From positions 1 through 11,145 of the forward strand of contig JAUXSJ010000256.1 of assembly GCA_030679615.1 (NCBI GenBank): a stretch of 11,145 bases of DNA, in the 5' to 3' direction. Below the pieces are notes generated by a model, which was given only the letters and a program-made list of their open reading frames with translations, was not told where the DNA came from and ran no database searches. Below are positions 7,162 through 11,145 of this stretch, piece by piece; within the stretch, counting starts at the first letter, position 1, and each line of letters begins with the position of its first letter. A program made the position numbers and the translations under genes. Source of the stretch: Parachlamydiaceae bacterium. GTDB lineage: Bacteria > Chlamydiota > Chlamydiia > Chlamydiales > Parachlamydiaceae.

Positions 7162-8943
7162 ATGGATTCTTTCTTCGAAATTAAAAATCACCAACCACAC
7201 GCCATTTTAGGCTTACATCCTCATTTTGATTATTTTAAAGTCATTCGATTATGGAGACCTGGTGCTAATAAGGTTTTTTTTGAATTATTTGGAGAAATTG
7301 TTGAAGCACAAAAAATTCACGATGCAGGTTTATTTGAATATGTAGCCCCCCCTGAAACTACTTACCTTGACTATCGCGTCTATCATCAAAATGCACTATT
7401 AACTCATGATCCTTACGCATTTTGGCCAACATTTGGTGAAATGGACCAATATCTTTTTGCAAAAGGCGTTCACTATCAATTATATCAAGTGATGGGTGGA
7501 CGGTTGACAAAAATGGATGGAGTCAAAGGTGCGAAATTTAGTTTATGGGCACCTAATGCAAAAAGTGTTTCTCTTGTGGGAGATTTTAATTTTTGGAATG
7601 GACTAATGAATCCCATGCGAAGCTTGGGATACTCAGGGATATGGGAAATATTTATTCCTGGATTGAAAGAAGGTGAAAAATATAAATTTGAGATACATAC
7701 CCAACAAGGAAATATTCTACTAAAATCAGATCCATATGCATTAGCAGGAGAAATGAGACCATCGACGGCTTCGATTCTCTATGATTTAGAACGTTTCCAT
7801 TGGAATGATGAAAACTGGCTAAAGCAAAGAGCCGATAGAGAGTCAAAATCGTTTCCGATGAGTGTTTATGAAGTGCATTTAGGTTCTTGGAAAAAAAACG
7901 GAGAATATTTTTTAAATTATCGCGAAATAGCCTACGCTTTATCCAATTACTGCATTGAAATGGGATTTAATTTTGTTGAACTTTTGCCCATCCAAGAACA
8001 TCCTTTAGATGAGTCTTGGGGTTATCAAGTATCAGGATTTTATTCAGCGACAAGTCGATTTGGAACCCCGGAAGACTTTAGATTTTTCGTGAATCATATG
8101 CACCAACAAGGGATTGGAGTTATTTTAGATTGGGTACCGGGTCATTTTCCAACAGATTCTTTTTCTTTAGGGTGTTTTGATGGATCTGCTCTTTATGAAC
8201 ATGCAGATCCTCGACAAGGATTTCATCCTCATTGGCAAACACATATTTTTAATTTTGGCCGACATGAAGTCAGTAATTTTCTCATCGCAAATGCATTGTT
8301 TTGGTTAACAGAAATGCATGTAGATGGATTACGCGTAGATGCTGTAGCGTCCATGTTATATTTAGATTATGGACGAAAAGAAGGGGAATGGATTCCTAAT
8401 ATGTATGGAGGAAAAGAAAATCTCCATGCAATAGAATTTTTAAAGCATTTGAATTCCATTGTACATGAACGTCATCGAGGCGTATTGATGATCGCTGAGG
8501 AATCCACATCATTCTTAGGGGTGACGCATCCTGTTAAACAGGGTGGCCTTGGCTTTGATTTAAAGTGGAATATGGGATGGATGAATGATACATTGCGTTA
8601 TTTTTCTATAGATCCTCTTTTTCGAAATCATCATCACGAGCATTTGACATTTGGATTAATTTATGCCTTTTCAGAAAGATTTATGTTAGTTCTTTCACAT
8701 GACGAGGTTGTTCATGGAAAGAATAATTTGATTAGCAAGATGCCAGGGGATTTATGGCAAAAATTTGCCAATGTGAGATTGTTAATTAGTTACATGATTT
8801 GTCAACCAGGTAAAAAGCTGCTTTTTATGGGTTGTGAAATTGGTCAGTGGGATGAATGGAACTGTAAAAGAGAAGTAGAGTGGTTTTTACTACATTTTCC
8901 ATTGCACCGCGGAATTCAAAATATGGTTAAACAGGCGAATTAA
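7162..8943 (+). CDS. glgB: 1,4-alpha-glucan branching enzyme GlgB, interrupted by an in-frame stop
   Basis: GlgB cuts alpha-1,4 glucan chains and rejoins them as alpha-1,6 branches during glycogen synthesis. This 593-residue piece has two N-terminal beta domains: one at about 8-100 starting HQPHAILGLHP, and a CBM48 at about 120-210 with KFSLWAPNAKSVSLVGDFN. A GH13 catalytic barrel begins near 235 (YEVHLGSW). The catalytic residues are present: nucleophile D393 in LRVDAVASM, acid/base E446 in MIAEES, and D514 in LSHDEVVHGK. Their spacings (53 and 68) equal those I recall for E. coli D405, E458 and D526. TAA at 8941-8943 stops translation, but the same frame continues at once with the typical GlgB C-terminus to 9291, giving 709 residues if read through. 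The start has no strong ribosome binding site; it is chosen because family similarity begins about eight residues later. Confidence 0.9.
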   Translation: MDSFFEIKNHQPHAILGLHPHFDYFKVIRLWRPGANKVFFELFGEIVEAQKIHDAGLFEYVAPPETTYLDYRVYHQNALLTHDPYAFWPTFGEMDQYLFAKGVHYQLYQVMGGRLTKMDGVKGAKFSLWAPNAKSVSLVGDFNFWNGLMNPMRSLGYSGIWEIFIPGLKEGEKYKFEIHTQQGNILLKSDPYALAGEMRPSTASILYDLERFHWNDENWLKQRADRESKSFPMSVYEVHLGSWKKNGEYFLNYREIAYALSNYCIEMGFNFVELLPIQEHPLDESWGYQVSGFYSATSRFGTPEDFRFFVNHMHQQGIGVILDWVPGHFPTDSFSLGCFDGSALYEHADPRQGFHPHWQTHIFNFGRHEVSNFLIANALFWLTEMHVDGLRVDAVASMLYLDYGRKEGEWIPNMYGGKENLHAIEFLKHLNSIVHERHRGVLMIAEESTSFLGVTHPVKQGGLGFDLKWNMGWMNDTLRYFSIDPLFRNHHHEHLTFGLIYAFSERFMLVLSHDEVVHGKNNLISKMPGDLWQKFANVRLLISYMICQPGKKLLFMGCEIGQWDEWNCKREVEWFLLHFPLHRGIQNMVKQAN

Positions 8944-9291
8944 ATTTATTTAGCTCATCCAGCATTGTGGGAAAAAGATTTTAATTATGAAACTTTTCAG
9001 TGGATTGATTTTTCAGACACTCGAAATAACGTAATTTGTTATGTACGTCACGGGCATAAAGAAAAGCTTTTATGTGTGCATAACTTTACTCCGACTTATC
9101 ATGCAGACTATTTCATTCGTTTTAGTCAATTGAATGAAGCAAAAGAAGTGTTTAATTCTGATGCTGAGCACTTTGGAGGATCAGGGAAAATGAATCATCA
9201 TTCTGAAGTTGTTCGTAACTGGGAAGGGCATGTGGAAGGGCTGCGTATTGCGCTGGCTCCATTAGCGACGATGATCTTTGAGATTCATTGA
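8944..9291 (+). pseudogene. glgB: Detached C-terminal beta domain of GlgB
   Basis: These 115 codons are in the same frame as glgB and directly follow its internal TAA. They encode IYLAHPALWEKDF, then NVICYVRHG, LLCVHNFTP and FNSDAEHFGGSG, which are hallmarks of the alpha-amylase C-terminal all-beta domain of GlgB, and end at the normal family terminus. No ribosome binding site or good start codon precedes the piece; a TTG at 8965 is the first possible start, and independent translation is unlikely. The frame has no second stop or frameshift, so the break is either very recent, a sequencing error, or suppressed. Confidence 0.88.
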
Positions 9292-9319
9292 TGCTTCGGA
9301 AAAGGTAAGTTCTCAAAAA

Positions 9320-9391
9320 GTCATGGCAGCTCAGGACTGTTTTTAAAGAAGGTAGTCATGGCGTCCCGCCCTGATGCAGACCGGGACGGCC
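9320..9391. repeat. GC-rich repeat remnant related to the element at 1-140
   Basis: The segment from 9344 begins taaagaaggta and runs through gtcccg...ctgat, like positions 89-120 of the first repeat (taaagaaggta...gtcccggcctgat). It ends in gggacggcctg as that repeat also does. Inside it CGTCCCG (9362-9368) pairs with CGGGACG (9382-9388) as a 7-bp stem. GTCATGGC occurs twice, at 9320-9327 and 9355-9362, 35 bp apart. It follows the glgB terminus by about 30 bp and lacks a T-run, so it looks more like a decayed dispersed repeat than an intrinsic terminator, although it could still stop transcription. Confidence 0.6.
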
Positions 9392-9430
9392 TGCTTACAA
9401 ACTTAAGAAGTCTAATATTAAAAAATAAAT

Positions 9431-9436
9431 AAAGAG
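9431..9436 (+). promoter_or_regulatory. Weak ribosome binding site favouring the ATG at 9445
   Basis: AAAGAG lies 8 nt before ATG 9445. A GTG at 9436 opens the same frame three codons earlier, but it overlaps this purine run and has only A/T-rich sequence before it. The ATG is therefore the better start. Confidence 0.45.
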
Positions 9437-9444
9437 TGTTAAAG

Positions 9445-9999
9445 ATGAATTCTGATTGTATTAATCATAATAATTATTTTCTTTCAAATCAAACAATTGA
9501 ATTTATAGATCAAAAAATGACAGCATTAAATGAGAAGATGCAACTAAAATTGAAAAATGAAGCTGTTAAGATTGAGGAGAACCAACAGTTTAATACATAT
9601 CTTTCAAGAAGACATAAATCTGAAAATTCTTCTTTAACAAAAGTGAATGACATTTTTAAAAAAATAAAAGAAAACTCAATTAACAAAAATCAATTTGATC
9701 AATTAGACGTTTTTAAATTAGTGAAAAATTTTTTAAAACTCCAAAATGCGTTAGAAAAAAATTTCCATATTGATTGCTTACCAGTTATTAGAAAAATTTT
9801 TGAAGATAATGTGAATCAAAAAATAGAACTTTCATCAAAAATATCAAATTTTTTAATTCGTTCATTTTTAGATTTTGAATTTCTAATGGATTATGAGAAG
9901 GAATTAAATGATTTTCATCCAGAATGTTATGAAATACATGTTGAATTAGAAAAAGAATGGGAACAAAGTCAAGTTACTCATGCTCTGCCAAACAATTAG
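9445..9999 (+). CDS. Orphan helical 184-residue protein
   Basis: I do not recognise this protein. It is charged and predicted largely helical, rich in Lys, Asn, Glu and Phe, with no signal peptide, membrane segment or known motif. Helical stretches lie at about residues 15-45 (NQTIEFIDQKMTALNEKMQL) and 85-105 (VFKLVKNFLKLQNALEKNF). The C-terminus is acidic (YEIHVELEKEWEQ). I start it at ATG 9445, behind a modest purine-rich site; starting at GTG 9436 would give 187 residues. It stands alone between glgB and a convergent lipoprotein gene. Its very AT-rich codon use resembles the 1283-residue gene more than mtaB or glgB. It is probably a lineage-specific gene; no function can be given. Confidence 0.7.
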   Translation: MNSDCINHNNYFLSNQTIEFIDQKMTALNEKMQLKLKNEAVKIEENQQFNTYLSRRHKSENSSLTKVNDIFKKIKENSINKNQFDQLDVFKLVKNFLKLQNALEKNFHIDCLPVIRKIFEDNVNQKIELSSKISNFLIRSFLDFEFLMDYEKELNDFHPECYEIHVELEKEWEQSQVTHALPNN

Positions 10000-10010
10000 A
10001 AAATATATTT

Positions 10011-10050
10011 ACCTCCTTCTAACAGTCTGAAGAAATATTAGAAGGTAGGT
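10011..10050. terminator. Possible terminator hairpin between convergent genes
   Basis: ACCTCCTTCTAA (10011-10022) pairs with TTAGAAGGTAGGT (10038-10050) with one bulged base, around a 15-nt loop. It lies just after the stop of the 184-residue gene and before the 3' end of the convergent lipoprotein gene, where a bidirectional terminator is expected. A run of six T occurs only about 12 nt after the stem, so a classical intrinsic terminator is not certain. Confidence 0.45.
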
Positions 10051-10098
10051 TTGTAAACATTATTTTTTAATCAAACAGAGAGTTTGTATTAAAAACTG

Positions 10099-10488
10099 TT
10101 AATCTTCGAATACGATAGCTATTCCTGAATACTGAAAAACATCACCCGAATTACCTCCAGCTATACCATCAAATAATGCAAAAGAACTTTCTTTTCTTGT
10201 TTCATTAATGATAATCACTGCATCGGCACCATAAATAGCAGCTTCTTGTTTAATTTTATTAATTTGTCCAGCGGGATCACGATCAGCCCAATAATTAATA
10301 TTTTTAAGAAAAATGCGACCAATTTCTTTATATTTAAAAGTTATATCATTTTTATCATAATAAACTTTTATATCACTAATGGAAATGGTTTTTCGCTCGA
10401 TTTGTAAGCTAGGAATATAGCTTGAAGAAATCATTGAGCAACTAGAAAATACAATTGATACTAAAAGAAACAATATTGTTTTTTTCAT
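10099..10488 (-). CDS. Small putative lipoprotein with an AAxxGADAVI motif
   Basis: This 129-residue protein starts with a lipoprotein-type signal: MKK, a hydrophobic run (TILFLLVSIVF), then SSC with C17 as the likely lipid-modified cysteine. The lipobox is FSSC, slightly off consensus because of Phe at -3. The mature part has a beta-rich segment (ISDIKVYYDKND, EIGRIFLKN) and then IKQEAAIYGADAVIIINETR at about 81-100. An A-x-x-x-GADAVI segment of this kind is known from YbjQ-like and several small lipoprotein families with a similar alpha/beta fold, so a member of that broad group is likely, with unknown role. The protein is probably anchored in a membrane facing the periplasm. It is convergent with the 184-residue gene. 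No clear ribosome binding site is visible; the upstream DNA is almost all A and T. Confidence 0.75.
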   Translation of the reverse strand: MKKTILFLLVSIVFSSCSMISSSYIPSLQIERKTISISDIKVYYDKNDITFKYKEIGRIFLKNINYWADRDPAGQINKIKQEAAIYGADAVIIINETRKESSFALFDGIAGGNSGDVFQYSGIAIVFED

Positions 10489-10660
10489 TTTTTTAATTGT
10501 TAACGCATAATAAAGTTTATTAAATTAGAACGTTGATAATTATTTATCATTTTAATATTTAAGACAATATGAAAATCGTTGTTAATTAATTTAAAGAAAT
10601 TTTTATTTACCTAAAAATATGTTAATAATTTGACATTCTAAATTGAAATTTATAAAAATA
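10489..10660. other. AT-rich upstream region of the lipoprotein gene
   Basis: There is no gene here. The stretch is strongly AT-rich and presumably contains the minus-strand promoter of the lipoprotein gene. Several -10-like hexamers occur, but none has a convincing -35 partner at proper spacing, so I do not choose one. Confidence 0.4.
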
Positions 10661-10683
10661 AAAACCCTTTGAATGGCTCTAAC

Positions 10684-10797
10684 GGGACAATTACATAAGT
10701 TATCATAAGTCCTTAAGTTTAAGAAGTTAGTTGTTTATAATAAAAACCCGTAATTCATTAAGCCTTAATGGATTATTTTGACTTCTGTAATTGTCCC
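10684..10797. repeat. Inverted repeat GGGACAATTACA / TGTAATTGTCCC
   Basis: A perfect 12-bp pair joins 10684-10695 with 10786-10797, and weaker similarity continues inward (aagt against act) and outward (gctc, then AATAAAAA). Between the arms is a near-palindrome, CATTAAG-c-CTTAATG (about 10757-10771). This forms the left half of the larger element. Confidence 0.7.
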
Positions 10798-11070
10798 TAA
10801 TGAGCTCTATTTTTATTTATCGTATCTCCACAGTTCCTTCGCCTCTCGCAAACTCGCTCCTCAGTCTCTGCGGGTTGTAATGAGAGTTGTCCTATGGGCC
10901 AGAACATATTAATTTAAAAAAAAGCACACTTATAAAATTAATCATACATTGTATTCTTGTACTAGAGTCCGTAGAACGACTTTCATTACATCTCACAGAG
11001 TATGAGGAATGAGTTTGCGAGAGACGAAGGAACTGTGGAAATACGATAAAGAAGAAATAGAGCTCGTTAG
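10798..11070. repeat. Long imperfect inverted repeat (about 97-bp arms)
   Basis: Positions 10798-10894 match the reverse complement of 10973-11070 at roughly 85% by eye, with one single-base indel. Two blocks are perfect: CCACAGTTCCTTCG (10828-10841 against 11025-11038) and CTCTCGCAAACTC (from 10843). The loop is about 78 nt. The arms are GC-richer than the surroundings. The divergence suggests an older copy than the palindrome at 4254-4583. A 62-codon minus-strand frame here is a by-product of the repeat. Confidence 0.8.
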
Positions 11071-11088
11071 AGTAATTCAAATGGTTTT

Positions 11089-11145
11089 TTAAATCTTAAA
11101 TTTACCTGTATTCAATATGAATCTATAAAATTAGGTGCAAGGACA
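11089..11145. other. Unassigned AT-rich right edge
   Basis: I see no coding frame or motif in the last 57 bases; a gene could begin beyond the edge. The final gtgcaaggaca contains an AAGGA that might be a ribosome binding site for a gene starting just outside, which cannot be judged here. Confidence 0.25.

Larger units (their letters stand above)
10661..11088. mobile_element. MITE-like 428-bp non-coding element with terminal inverted repeats
   Basis: The first 26 bases (10661-10686) match the reverse complement of the last 26 (11063-11088) at 22 positions, sharing AAAACC, TTTGAAT and CTCTAACG. Nested inside are two further inverted repeats: one over about 10684-10797, and a long one between 10798-10894 and 10973-11070. 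No transposase or other plausible gene lies within it. A non-coding element bounded by inverted repeats is the pattern of a MITE or of two palindromic repeats inserted together. I could not find a convincing target-site duplication because both flanks are A/T runs, so the element's status and exact ends are inference. Confidence 0.5.

Noticed and set aside
7652..7846. Minus-strand frame of 64 codons
   Set aside because: It lies inside the conserved CBM48 region of glgB on the opposite strand, so it is a shadow.
8941..8943. Selenocysteine or pyrrolysine recoding at the glgB stop
   Set aside because: Those systems use TGA and TAG; this codon is TAA, and GlgB has no such residue at this site.
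8935..8970. Frameshift as the cause of the glgB break
   Set aside because: Both pieces are in the same frame, and family similarity resumes directly after the TAA, so only a nonsense codon is needed.
9436..9444. GTG start of the orphan gene at 9436
   Set aside because: It overlaps the only purine-rich site; the ATG at 9445 has better spacing.
10892..11080. Minus-strand frame of 62 codons
   Set aside because: It spans the loop and right arm of an inverted repeat and has no convincing start signal; the open frame is a chance product of the repeat.

Overview
The window looks like chromosomal DNA from an AT-rich, environmental chlamydia of the Protochlamydia/Parachlamydia type (an endosymbiont of amoebae). 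The evidence is low GC with A/T-rich codons, a very large lysine-rich orphan protein, an uncharacterised gene next to a glgB branching-enzyme gene, and GC-rich palindromic repeats between AT-rich genes. This assignment is inference from pattern and memory, not from a database match.

Layout. Positions 1-140 form a near-perfect 50-bp inverted repeat built from alternating GGCCTGA/TCAGGCC motifs. A well-spaced promoter (TTGTTA, 18 bp, TATAAT) follows, then a 1283-residue protein of unknown function (364-4215) with four degenerate tandem repeats of about 80-90 residues. The gap from 4216 to 4622 is mostly one large palindrome: 103-bp arms with one mismatch, and a weaker extension outward. Next come mtaB (4623-5900), which encodes a radical-SAM tRNA methylthiotransferase, and a closely linked gene of unknown function (5911-7023). 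After a 138-bp spacer with another hairpin comes glgB (7162-9291). It is interrupted by an in-frame TAA at 8941-8943, while the C-terminal 115 codons stay open in the same frame. The right end has a 184-residue orphan (9445-9999), a convergent small lipoprotein gene (10099-10488, minus strand), and about 650 bp without a gene. That last stretch holds a 428-bp MITE-like element with imperfect terminal inverted repeats and nested palindromes.

How the genes fit together. mtaB and the 370-residue gene are probably co-transcribed (10-bp gap, clear ribosome binding site). glgB may be transcribed with them or start separately. GlgB makes the alpha-1,6 branches of glycogen. If the internal stop is real, branching should be lost or depend on readthrough, because the C-terminal beta domain is removed while all three catalytic residues are kept. 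The other proteins are orphans whose roles cannot be assigned from sequence.

The two most notable signals are the in-frame nonsense codon in glgB and the set of large palindromes that occupies most long gaps. One palindrome contains two related hairpin modules that differ by two compensatory base pairs. I found no rRNA, tRNA, CRISPR array, transposase or recognisable defence system.
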